Below are positions 14,897 through 22,566 of a stretch of DNA of 22,619 nucleotides, in pieces. A program made the translations under genes and the position numbers. The DNA is taken from the NCBI GenBank assembly GCA_002320245.1, contig DCKD01000065.1:1-22619 (forward strand). The letters are read 5' to 3'. The stretch is from Lachnospiraceae bacterium UBA1683. Its GTDB lineage: Bacteria > Bacillota > Clostridia > Lachnospirales > Lachnospiraceae. Under the pieces are notes generated by a model. The model was not told where the DNA came from. It saw nothing but the letters and a program-made list of their open reading frames with translations, and searched no databases. Positions within the stretch are counted from its first letter, which is position 1; each line of letters opens with the position of its first letter.

Positions 14897-15375
14897 TTAC
14901 TTCCAATCTGCGATTTTATATTTCTCTATGAGTTCTTTTGCAAATTCCTCCCCGTTTTCCCATGGATGCTTCCATCTTCTTCCATCTTATCAATAGCACC
15001 CAATCCGTTTTCTACAATCATCAGTGGCTTTCCATAACGTCCGTAATATTCATTTAAAGAATAACGGAGTCCGTCCGGGTCAAAACTCCATCCCCAATCG
15101 CTGTATTTTAAGTATGGATTTTTAGGTCCCATGTTTAAATTGCCACCGGCTGTTTCTGTAACCTCATGAGTAGTCGCACAACTTGTAGAATAATAAGAGT
15201 AGGTAATCATATCAACAGTACCCTGTTTTAAATCTTGTATATCCTGTTCTGTCATATCTAAATTTACACCATAAGCATCCCAAATACGTTTTATTACATC
15301 TTTTGGATCACATGTTAACGGATACTTACTGGGACCGCCTGCAATCATACAACCTACTACATAGTTATAATTAGG
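14897..15375 (-). pseudogene. Degraded GH1 6-phospho-beta-glucosidase fragment with foreign tail
   Basis: An open frame from about 15375 to 14926 encodes a C-terminal piece of a GH1 6-phospho-beta-glucosidase (bglA-like). It contains GCMIAGGPSKYPLT, TVDMITYSYYSTSC, KNPYLKYSDWGW, DGLRYSLNEYYGRYGKP, and the PLMIVENGLGA block, whose Glu is the catalytic nucleophile in the family. The N-terminal two-thirds, including the acid/base NEP motif, are absent, and about 60 residues after YPLTCDPKDV appear deleted. After DGSIH the GH1 match stops; in another frame the sequence continues as PWENGEEFAKELIEKYKI and ends at TAA (14897-14899), a coding-like tail of unrecognised origin. The locus is therefore a non-functional mosaic. 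Confidence 0.8.
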
Positions 15376-15470
15376 TCAACTTCTTATGAAAAATCCTGTT
15401 TTAGGGCATGGCAAACGAGCCACTGGAATTCTAGAACTGTTTCAATGAAAATGAATCTCTACCAAAATTT

Positions 15471-15507
15471 CAAAGGGGACAGTCCCCTCTTTGGAAACCG
15501 TCCCCTG
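15471..15507. repeat. GGGGACAGTCCCC element copy 2
   Basis: A GGGGAC-A-GTCCCC palindrome (15475-15487) is followed by an inverted GTCCCCT (15500-15506), giving a stem of AGGGGAC with GTCCCCT. It shares the AAAGGGGACAGTCCC core with the perfect palindrome at 26-68. It starts 9 bp past the stop codon of the ene-reductase, so it forms the 3' end of that operon's transcript and may protect or terminate it. Confidence 0.7.
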
Positions 15508-15515
15508 TTCTTACC

Positions 15516-17441
15516 TTACTGTATTGCATTCACCGTATCATAAGCCGTTCTCACCGCATTGGAAATATCTGCAGCACGTTCCCCGCAGTCTCCGATCTTT
15601 GCAAACGGAATTTCTGCATTTTCAAGAAATGCTGTATCGAATACCGCTGGTTTTGCTCCCATCGCAAGAACAACAAAATCACAGTCAATCGCAACCTCCT
15701 GACCTTCCTTATTCTTACAGAGCACCTGATGATCCTGAATCTTTTCTACCTTATGAGACGGATATTCCGAAACGCCGAACCGTTTATAACTCTCTTTCAA
15801 TGTCGGAAGGATTGTCTCGCTCTCTCCTGCCGCAATCTTATCCAGCATCTCGATCACAGACACTTTACAGCCTCGTTCCGCCAGATATTCCGCTGTCTCG
15901 CATCCTACCATTCCACCGCCGATCACGGCAGTTTTTCCGTACACTTCTGTCTTCTGGCTCAGTACATCCCACGCATCGCAGACACATGCACGATCAATTC
16001 CCGGAATTTGGAAATGTGCACTGTCTGCTCCTGCTGCCACGATCACATAATCCGGTTTCAGCTCCAGAATTTTCTCCGGTGTTGCTGCCTCGCCCAAAAG
16101 GAGTGTAATGCCGTCCTGCATCATGCAGTGAGACAGATAACGTGTAAACCGGCGCATCTCTTCCTTACGCGGCGGAATGGATGCCAGTTCAAGCTGTCCA
16201 CCCAGACTTGTATTTTTCTCAAACAAAGTAACCCGGTGTCCTTTTTTGACAGCTACACGCGCCGCTTCCATTCCCGCAACGCCTCCGCCTACTATAACAA
16301 GATGTTTTTCGGATTTGGCAGGTGTAATCTTTCTCGTTCCCTCATAGCCGTTTTCTGCATTGAGAACACAAGATAAAAATTCACGGTTCTGAATCTTGTC
16401 CGTACATCCTTTGTTGCATGAAATACATTCCCGGATATCACAGCCTTTTCCTGCTGCCGCTTTGTTTGTCCAGTCCGGATCTGCCAAAAGTCCTCGCCCG
16501 ATTCCAACCATATCTGCTTTTCCGGAAACAAGGATCTGCTCTGCCATTTCCGGAGAAATGATTCGTCCCACCGTACTTACGGGGATCGAAACCACCTCTT
16601 TCACTTTTCCGGAAATCTCTGCAAAAAATGCATACGGCTGTACCCCCATCGGTGGAATCGTATCTGCCATGTTTCCGGTATGGTTTGCCTGCGCTACATG
16701 CAGCATATCAACACCTGCCGCTTCCAGCATTTTCGCAAATTCCGGTGCATCCGCTTCATCAATTCCGCCTTTTCCTCTTTCCGGAGTCACCACGGAAAAT
16801 TTATAATCAATGATCATATCAGGAACCGCCTTGCGAAGTGCTTCCACTAACAGAAGTGCAAACCGTGTCCGGTTCTCAAGACTTCCTCCGAATTTGTCTG
16901 TCCGGTGGTTCATTTTTGTACTGCACAGAGCGCCGACCAGACGGTCTCCGTGAATCTGGATTACGTCCACACCTGCCTTTTCTGCACGAACTGCACAGGC
17001 ACACATTTTATCGATAATCGTCATCAGCATTTCTTCACTGACTTCATCTACAAAATGTATCATATCGTGATGCAGTTTTGCGCGGACTTCATCCATTTTT
17101 CCTTCCGCAAATAACCGCATCATTGTCTCACAGTCATATTCCGGATGAAAAATCTGAATTCCAAGCTTCGCGCCATATGCGTGTACGCCATCCGCAAGTC
17201 TTTTAAATGACTCGATCTGTGTATCATCATACAGACGCGGGGTCGGTGTAAAGTTCTGGATCGGAGCTACGTCTCCGATTACAATGTAACCGACGCCGCC
17301 CTCTGCCAGTCTTGTATAAAATGCGATATCCTGCTCTGTTATGGTTCCGTTTCTGTCCTCATAACCGGTTGTCATCGGCGGAAACATCACTCTGTTTTTA
17401 AACGTCGTGCTGCGGATTGTAATTGTTTCTGTTAATTTCAT
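15516..17441 (-). CDS. Old-yellow-enzyme/FadH-type Fe-S flavin ene-reductase
   Basis: A 641-residue three-domain NAD(P)H:flavin oxidoreductase of the 2,4-dienoyl-CoA reductase, enoate reductase and BaiCD/BaiH group. Residues 1-330 form the FMN barrel (FKNRVMFPPM, NHRTDKFGGSLENRTRF, GIGRGLLADPDW). Cys339, Cys342, Cys346 and Cys358 (C-x2-C-x3-C-x11-C) ligate a 4Fe-4S cluster. Residues 380-640 are a FAD/NAD domain with VIVGGGVAG (383-390) and AVIGGGMVG (505-513), ending in GDCGERAADISNAVRTAYD. It would reduce an activated C=C bond. The usual HGxHGYL loop is replaced by HGDRLVG (164-170), so the canonical second His and Tyr are absent, which suggests a non-CoA enoate-reductase-like subgroup. It is last in the operon; the substrate is inferred only from context. 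Confidence 0.88.
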   Translation of the reverse strand: MKLTETITIRSTTFKNRVMFPPMTTGYEDRNGTITEQDIAFYTRLAEGGVGYIVIGDVAPIQNFTPTPRLYDDTQIESFKRLADGVHAYGAKLGIQIFHPEYDCETMMRLFAEGKMDEVRAKLHHDMIHFVDEVSEEMLMTIIDKMCACAVRAEKAGVDVIQIHGDRLVGALCSTKMNHRTDKFGGSLENRTRFALLLVEALRKAVPDMIIDYKFSVVTPERGKGGIDEADAPEFAKMLEAAGVDMLHVAQANHTGNMADTIPPMGVQPYAFFAEISGKVKEVVSIPVSTVGRIISPEMAEQILVSGKADMVGIGRGLLADPDWTNKAAAGKGCDIRECISCNKGCTDKIQNREFLSCVLNAENGYEGTRKITPAKSEKHLVIVGGGVAGMEAARVAVKKGHRVTLFEKNTSLGGQLELASIPPRKEEMRRFTRYLSHCMMQDGITLLLGEAATPEKILELKPDYVIVAAGADSAHFQIPGIDRACVCDAWDVLSQKTEVYGKTAVIGGGMVGCETAEYLAERGCKVSVIEMLDKIAAGESETILPTLKESYKRFGVSEYPSHKVEKIQDHQVLCKNKEGQEVAIDCDFVVLAMGAKPAVFDTAFLENAEIPFAKIGDCGERAADISNAVRTAYDTVNAIQ

Positions 17442-17514
17442 AAAAAATCCTTCTTTCTACTACATAAGAATCCGTTATCGGTAACATCGGTGTCCAAAGA
17501 TGAATATGACCTTT

Positions 17515-18282
17515 CTACACCAGTGCTGTAATCTCTTTCGTAAACTGACATACTTCTTTTGTCAGTGCCGTTCTGCATGGAATTCCGGTAAAATTATGGT
17601 TTCCATTTTCCACATGGACCAAACGGCTTTTGCTGTCCTCATAAAGTGCCAGATAGGTTTCACAGGTTGCCTCATCTACCAGTTCGTCTTTTGTTCCCCT
17701 TACGATGAGTGCCGGACCTTTATATCCTGCCGCATCTTCAAACGGATGATAAGTTTCCAGATCATAATTAAATGCATGAGATAATTTCAGTCCTTCGATA
17801 TCTCCGAATGCAATTCCATTTGCCTCCATTGCCCGGGAACGTTCTCCGCATCCGTCCCACATCTGCTTACCCGGACACATTAAGATCAGCCCTGCCGGAT
17901 TCAGCTTCGGCGCACTGCTCGCCGCCACGAATCCTCCCATGCTGTGACCGGAAAGGAGCATCCGCGTGGGATCGACAAATTCCTGCGTCTTTGCCCAGTT
18001 CCAGATATCTTCGGTGTCCTCAAGAAGCGTGGTAAATGTCATATCCTCGAATTCCCCGTCACTTTCTCCGTTATAGGAAAAATCAAGCCGGATGCAGGCT
18101 GCGCCTTCTACGGCAAGTTCTCTTGCCATTGTAATATGAAGTCCCTTGTAACCGCCTTTCATACCGCCAAATCCATGAAGGTTGACAACCGTCGGAAACC
18201 TTCCTTCCCCGTCCGGCATTGTTGCGATTCCTCTAAGTATAAGACCTTTTCGGTTTGCAAATTCAATCTGTATTGTCTTCAT
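17515..18282 (-). CDS. Alpha/beta hydrolase, feruloyl/cinnamoyl-esterase type
   Basis: A 255-residue cytoplasmic serine hydrolase. Oxyanion motif HGFGG (36-40), nucleophile elbow GHSMGG with Ser114, likely acid Asp199 (GTKDELVD) and His229 (ENGNHNF) are in the expected order. The segment RLDFSYNGESDGEFEDMTF followed by a short cap and the overall length resemble Butyrivibrio Est1E and related feruloyl/cinnamoyl esterases, which release hydroxycinnamic acids from esters. No signal peptide is present, so it would act on an imported substrate. Its start overlaps the transporter stop by 20 bp, so the two genes are coupled. It lies 73 bp before the ene-reductase gene. Generic acylglycerol or dipeptidase-like roles cannot be excluded. 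Confidence 0.85.
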   Translation of the reverse strand: MKTIQIEFANRKGLILRGIATMPDGEGRFPTVVNLHGFGGMKGGYKGLHITMARELAVEGAACIRLDFSYNGESDGEFEDMTFTTLLEDTEDIWNWAKTQEFVDPTRMLLSGHSMGGFVAASSAPKLNPAGLILMCPGKQMWDGCGERSRAMEANGIAFGDIEGLKLSHAFNYDLETYHPFEDAAGYKGPALIVRGTKDELVDEATCETYLALYEDSKSRLVHVENGNHNFTGIPCRTALTKEVCQFTKEITALV

Positions 18283-19699
18283 CTAACCTATCCCTTTCTA
18301 TATTTACCGCCTGAGCAGCGCGTTCTTCACGTTTCGCTTTCAACTGATCCAGCATTTCCTGTGTTTTCTTCTTACCAAGCGGATAGAGGAGGAAAAGAAC
18401 AAGCGCCGCAAGACCATATCCTACTACATAACTTCCGGTATATGTTTTCCAAATACGATTGACAACTTCTGTTGTCTGTACTGCTTCCGATACCTGATAT
18501 CCGATAATTCCGAGAGCAAAGCTTGAGAAACTTCCTGATACCGCATTGGCAAGCTTACGGAAGAAGGAGTATGCAGAATGCATGATTCCTTCATTACGCT
18601 CTCCGACCTGTAGTTCCTGATAATCAATAGCATCATTGACCAGCGCCCATACAAGCACCTGCATTCCGCTGGCTCCAAGATAGCAGAGTCCGTTGATCAC
18701 GATAAACAGAATCGGATTGTGGATTGGGAAGAAGAACAAAAATGCAAATACAACCGCCGCTCCGCCGGCACCTGCCACACACCATTCTTTTTTGCCAAAC
18801 TTATTTGCAAGTGGCTGTGTAAGTGCAAATACGATCAGCGCATACAATGTATTCAGAGCTCCTGATGCAGCCATAATCTTTACATCACCGAACCAGTCAC
18901 GGAACAGATATGTATTCAGACCGTTTACGATAGAAGCGCCAACCATTCCGATAAAGCTGAACAAAACAACTCCGAGGAATGCACGGTTTTTCACTACATG
19001 TTTGATGATATCCAGATAGTGCAGTTTTTCTTTTTTCTCCGGCACCGGAAGCACCACACGTTCTTTACACCATACACAAGTGACCTGAAGACTAAGCAGA
19101 CCTACCAGAGCGCAGATGGAGGCCATCATCAGAAATCTTCCCGGCAGCGGCTGATTGTTGTTGTCATAGAGAACAAGAGGTCCTACCATTACAATCACAG
19201 TTATGAAAATAGTTCCTCCAAGGCTGCGATAACGGGACAATGCCGTTCTCTGACGTGTATCGTCCGTCATAACGCTGGAAAGACTTCCGAACGGAACGTT
19301 GACACAGGTATAAAGCGCCTCATAAAGCACATAAGTGATAAACATATATGCGATACGGAATCCATAATCCAGATTGCTCACATTTACAAAGCCGAGTACA
19401 CAAAGTACTGCCATCGGAAATGAAAATGCACGAATCCACGGAATAAATTTTCCACCTTTGCAGGAACGGCGCATATCGACAAGCGCACCGATAATCGGGT
19501 CATTGACCGCATCCCAGGTTTTTGTAATCAGCATGAGAATTCCGACATGGAATGGATTCACCTGCAATACGAGTGTGTAGAATACCGTCAAAAACATTGC
19601 ACGGAACTGCTCGGTACAGCAGCATCCCAGGTCTCCCAGCGTTACCCCGATCTTGTCTTTCATCGAAAAGTGTCTTACATTTGTACTTGCTTCTTTCAC
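18263..19699 (-). CDS. GPH-family (MelB-like) cation symporter
   Basis: A 478-residue membrane transporter of the glycoside-pentoside-hexuronide:cation symporter family, major facilitator fold with about 12 helices. The family motif TWDAVNDPIIGALVDMRR (61-78), with the cation-site Asp residues, and the C-terminal half motif NDAIDYQELQVGERNEG are visible. It likely imports a sugar-like or glycosidic/ester compound with Na+ or H+. The GTG start (19697-19699) is supported by GGAGG 8 nt upstream. It is first in the operon and divergent from the AraC-type gene. The GPH family is also found in loci for plant glucosides and for bile acid or steroid-like substrates, so the substrate need not be a simple sugar. 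Confidence 0.92.
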   Translation of the reverse strand: MKEASTNVRHFSMKDKIGVTLGDLGCCCTEQFRAMFLTVFYTLVLQVNPFHVGILMLITKTWDAVNDPIIGALVDMRRSCKGGKFIPWIRAFSFPMAVLCVLGFVNVSNLDYGFRIAYMFITYVLYEALYTCVNVPFGSLSSVMTDDTRQRTALSRYRSLGGTIFITVIVMVGPLVLYDNNNQPLPGRFLMMASICALVGLLSLQVTCVWCKERVVLPVPEKKEKLHYLDIIKHVVKNRAFLGVVLFSFIGMVGASIVNGLNTYLFRDWFGDVKIMAASGALNTLYALIVFALTQPLANKFGKKEWCVAGAGGAAVVFAFLFFFPIHNPILFIVINGLCYLGASGMQVLVWALVNDAIDYQELQVGERNEGIMHSAYSFFRKLANAVSGSFSSFALGIIGYQVSEAVQTTEVVNRIWKTYTGSYVVGYGLAALVLFLLYPLGKKKTQEMLDQLKAKREERAAQAVNIERDRLDEDNTD

Positions 19700-19753
19700 A
19701 GAATTTTCCTCCTTACGCGTGAACAGCCTTTTTTAACTGTATATTTACGAACG

Positions 19754-19759
19754 ATTATA
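19754..19759 (-). promoter_or_regulatory. -10 box of the transporter/esterase/reductase operon
   Basis: A perfect TATAAT on the minus strand lies 55 bp upstream of the GTG start. No good -35 box is found 16-18 bp further upstream (TATGTT at the expected place), as is typical of AraC-activated promoters. The divergent regulator and a nearby AAGCGCTT palindrome make activator control plausible. Confidence 0.45.
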
Positions 19760-19811
19760 GAAGAAGCGCTTGGCAAAACATATACATTTCTTGCTTGAAA
19801 ACTATCGCAAA

Positions 19812-19839
19812 TTGACTTATTATTATATTTGTCTATACC
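19812..19839 (+). promoter_or_regulatory. Putative promoter of the AraC-type regulator
   Basis: TTGACT (19812-19817) with 16-bp spacing to TATACC (19834-19839) lies about 95 bp upstream of the regulator ATG in the divergent intergenic region. The -35 match is good and the -10 match moderate. Confidence 0.45.
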
Positions 19840-19932
19840 TGACAGACTAAATGGAAGATTCATTCAGCAACATATACAATTTACTTGTTAATTTTTTGTC
19901 TACTTTACCAATTTTAGAAAACAGGAGAATTC

Positions 19933-20802
19933 ATGGAAAACAGATTTACAGCAAAGAACTATTACCAATTATCCAGAGTTTATCTGGAAAATACAAAGAA
20001 AAAACGAATTTCCTCGGGAAACTACTACAGTTTCCTTATTGTACGTGTCGGAAACTGTTTTTTTTATAATGAAGAGAAAGAACACGGAAGCAAAGAATAT
20101 GCAATCTGGCACTGCGGGCCAAATGACCTGATCCTGATCAAACCAAAAGAAACAATCCAGCTTCAATGCAGGAATTCTCAGCACCCTGCAGAACTTCTCT
20201 GGATTCAATATTCCGAAGACCTGCTGCTGGAATTATCAGAAGAAGGAACAAACCTTCAGCAAAGTATGAAGGTTGTCCCCTTCTCCTGTATCAGTGTCTC
20301 AACTGACGGAGGGACTGCCTCCATTTTAAAAAATCTGTTTACCCGTCTGGAACAGTCCGAACAGGAAAAGGAAGAATTCGCCGCCGCCCTGTTTGAACAA
20401 AGCATGCTCTCACTGATGATCGTAATCATTTTGCGCGCCTGGATTTGCGCAGAATTTGAGAAAACCAGAAAAGGGCACCGGCAGTTCGTGTTGGATGACC
20501 TGTTTGCTTATATCCACCGGCACATCACCGAAGACCTCTCTTTGGAACGTCTGGAAAAAGTCTTTTTTGTGAGCCGCTATCACATTTGCAGGGAGTTTAA
20601 AAAACAAACTGGACAGACACTGCACAGCTACATTACAAAAAACCGCCTCCGTATGTGCAAAAAATATATCCTCGAAGGAATACCGATTACCGAGGTTTAC
20701 AAAATGGCTGGATTCGGCGGATATAACCACCTCTTCCGGGCTTTCAAAAAAGAGTATGGAATGACACCGAAAGAGTACTATAAAAGCCATATGACCCCGT
20801 AA
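19933..20802 (+). CDS. AraC-family transcriptional regulator
   Basis: A 289-residue regulator. An N-terminal cupin-like sensing domain occupies about residues 25-100 (IVRVGNCFFYNEE, WHCGPNDLILIKPKETIQL), a helical linker about 125-180, and the AraC DNA-binding domain with two helix-turn-helix motifs about 186-286 (LSLERLEKVFFVSRYHICREFKKQTGQTLHSYI then ITEVYKMAGFGGYNHLFRAFKKEYGMTPKEYY, read as separate helices). AGGAG lies 5 nt before the ATG. It is divergent from the GPH transporter, with 233 bp between the starts, and is the likely ligand-responsive activator of that operon. The ligand is unknown and should be the transported compound or a product of it. Confidence 0.92.
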   Translation: MENRFTAKNYYQLSRVYLENTKKKRISSGNYYSFLIVRVGNCFFYNEEKEHGSKEYAIWHCGPNDLILIKPKETIQLQCRNSQHPAELLWIQYSEDLLLELSEEGTNLQQSMKVVPFSCISVSTDGGTASILKNLFTRLEQSEQEKEEFAAALFEQSMLSLMIVIILRAWICAEFEKTRKGHRQFVLDDLFAYIHRHITEDLSLERLEKVFFVSRYHICREFKKQTGQTLHSYITKNRLRMCKKYILEGIPITEVYKMAGFGGYNHLFRAFKKEYGMTPKEYYKSHMTP

Positions 20803-20990
20803 CCGTCATCCAAGCTATGAAGTATACACGGTATTCTGTATATTTTATTTCCTGCCATTTGGAACTCCTTTGGGAAATATCTATCCCTGCTCATCGTACT
20901 TGGGGACTTTTTATTCCAATGTACTTAATAGGTAAGAAATACCAATACAATGCATCTCTATGCGTCTTTGCTATTTGTTTTTAATTTTTT

Positions 20991-21019
20991 TGTAACGAAA
21001 CTATTTTTTCTCCGTCTAA
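20991..21019 (+). promoter_or_regulatory. ECF-type autoregulated promoter
   Basis: TGTAAC (20991-20996) is separated by 16 bp from CGTCTAA (21013-21019), the form known for ECF sigma factors such as SigV/ECF30-like sigmas, with no housekeeping match at the same place. It lies directly upstream of the ECF sigma gene; the expected start near 21025 gives a leader of only about 20 nt. Autoregulation is inferred. Confidence 0.7.
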
Positions 21020-21046
21020 TCAATGTGCAAAAGGAGGTGAACCGTT

Positions 21047-21523
21047 CTGAACTTCGAAAAACTATATCATTCATACTATCTGCAGGTGTATTCTTACATA
21101 ATGACAATTGTTAAAAATCAGTCAATGGCAGAAGAAATCACACAGAATACATTTTACAAAGCAATGACCGCCAAGAAGCAATTTGCAGGAAAATCCAGCG
21201 AATTAACATGGTTGTGTAGCATTGCAAAACGTCTGGCAATAGATGAATATCGGAAAAGCTCAAAATCAGAAGGGCTTGATGAATCATTATCAACAACCAA
21301 CGACATTACACAAGAAGTCGAAGACCGGAACATGGCACTTCAGATTCATCTTGTTCTTCACGAACTGCAAGAGCCCTATAAAGAAGTATTCCAGCTACGA
21401 GTATTTGGAGAATTGTCTTTTTCCCAAATCGGACTTATTTTCGGCAAAACCGAGAATTGGGCAAGAGTCACCTATCATAGGGCAAGATTAAAAATCCAGG
21501 AAAGGATGGAGAAAAATGGATAA
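21047..21523 (+). CDS. ECF sigma-70 factor (probable CTG start)
   Basis: A 158-residue group IV sigma factor. Region 2 reads NFEKLYHSYYLQVYSYI then SMAEEITQNTFYKAM, and region 4 spans PYKEVFQLRVFGELSFSQIG to TYHRARLKIQERM. The first ATG/GTG in frame (GTG at 21086) would remove the first helix of region 2. Upstream codons continue the family pattern back to CTG at 21047, which stands where homologues usually have ATG. GGAGG (21033-21037) lies 9 nt before this CTG, and an in-frame TGA lies at about 21038-21040, so CTG is the best start. The gene overlaps the zinc-finger anti-sigma gene by 8 bp, giving a sigma/anti-sigma pair. Confidence 0.85.
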   Translation: MNFEKLYHSYYLQVYSYIMTIVKNQSMAEEITQNTFYKAMTAKKQFAGKSSELTWLCSIAKRLAIDEYRKSSKSEGLDESLSTTNDITQEVEDRNMALQIHLVLHELQEPYKEVFQLRVFGELSFSQIGLIFGKTENWARVTYHRARLKIQERMEKNG

Positions 21524-22508
21524 AAAAAATATTCGGGATTGTGACATTGTTCAAGATTTACTCCCACTATATTATGATGATGCCTGTAGTCCTACCAGCA
21601 GGGAATTTGTCGAACAACATATTTTAAGTTGTGAAAAATGTAAAAAAACATATGAGGAACTAAACAATCATTCCATTGAAAATATTATTGAAAATGAATC
21701 TACCGGTGTACTTGAAAGACACGCAAAAAAAGAACGGACTGCCGCTTATAAAGCGGGATTGATTATTGCCGGTCTCTTACTGCTGCCAATAATCATCACC
21801 TTCATTTGCTCTATGGCAAATGGTGGTGGGCTAGGTGTTTTTATGGTAGTCCTCGCATCTATGCTTTTCATTGGTGCTATGACTGTTGTTCCACTTATGT
21901 CTATGAAAAACCGATTTGCTAAAACAATTGTCTGCTCCGTAATCGCTTTGCTTTTCATCATTTTTTTCGTAGATCAGCTTAACGGGGGCGGTGGTTTTAC
22001 ATTAATTGCTGTTCCAACTATATTCGGAATTTCTACTGTATTTTTCCCATTTGTAGTGCGTGCCCTTCGATTACCACTCGCTTTAACAGACAAGAAGGCG
22101 CTTATTACAATGTGTTGGGATACCGTCTGGCTGTACCTGACCATTTGCGTTGTCTGCATTCACGATAACTCAATGGAAGAATTGCGAACCGGGATTATTG
22201 TAGCAACTATATTCATGCTCCTGGCATGGCTCATCTTCTTCATTACAAGATATATGTCAGCAAATCCTTATATAAAAGCAGGAATCATCACCATACTGTG
22301 CACTATTTGGACAGCATTCGCAAATGATGTTTCTATATTGCTTATTGACCATAAAAAGCAGCTTACACTTTTATCTGTCGATTTTTCAAACTGGTCTGAT
22401 GCTGCTTGTGTGAATGCCAATGTATATACGCTTGCTCTGGTATTGGGTGGCATTATAGGCGTTCTACTAATAATAGTTGGATTAATCAGATCTCGACGTA
22501 GAAATTAG
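21516..22508 (+). CDS. Membrane-bound zinc-finger anti-sigma factor
   Basis: A 330-residue protein encoded directly after and overlapping the ECF sigma gene. The N-terminal cytoplasmic anti-sigma domain has the ZAS/zf-HC2 motif HILSCEKC (His35, Cys39, Cys42), with Cys9 or Cys24 as a possible fourth ligand, and begins CDIVQDLLPLYYDDACS as in the family. The remaining part is highly hydrophobic, with about eight predicted membrane helices (for example 79-99, 107-128, 134-153, 225-244, 306-324), more than the single helix of classical ECF anti-sigmas. This suggests membrane signal sensing and release of the sigma factor by an unknown stress. The stop is at 22506-22508. Confidence 0.85.
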   Translation: MDKKNIRDCDIVQDLLPLYYDDACSPTSREFVEQHILSCEKCKKTYEELNNHSIENIIENESTGVLERHAKKERTAAYKAGLIIAGLLLLPIIITFICSMANGGGLGVFMVVLASMLFIGAMTVVPLMSMKNRFAKTIVCSVIALLFIIFFVDQLNGGGGFTLIAVPTIFGISTVFFPFVVRALRLPLALTDKKALITMCWDTVWLYLTICVVCIHDNSMEELRTGIIVATIFMLLAWLIFFITRYMSANPYIKAGIITILCTIWTAFANDVSILLIDHKKQLTLLSVDFSNWSDAACVNANVYTLALVLGGIIGVLLIIVGLIRSRRRN

Positions 22509-22533
22509 TCTGAATGTGATAACATAGAGCAAT

Positions 22534-22566
22534 CCCGGAAATGCCCATTTTATCAGCATTCCCGGG
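22534..22566 (+). terminator. Terminator-like hairpin after the anti-sigma gene
   Basis: CCCGGAAATGC (22534-22544) pairs with GCATTCCCGGG (22556-22566) with one mismatch around an 11-nt loop, 26 bp past the stop codon. The following GTTCTCT has only a weak T-run. It probably ends the sigma/anti-sigma transcript. Confidence 0.6.

Noticed and set aside
15516..19699. A bile-acid (bai) 7-dehydroxylation operon
   Set aside because: The ene-reductase resembles BaiCD/BaiH in domain layout, but no CoA ligase, CoA transferase, 7-dehydratase or hydroxysteroid dehydrogenase is present, and the active-site loop differs.
21023..21103. Short GTG-start leader frame overlapping the ECF sigma start
   Set aside because: Its GTG lies at or before the expected transcription start and has no ribosome binding site; the frame ends at a stop without recognisable features.
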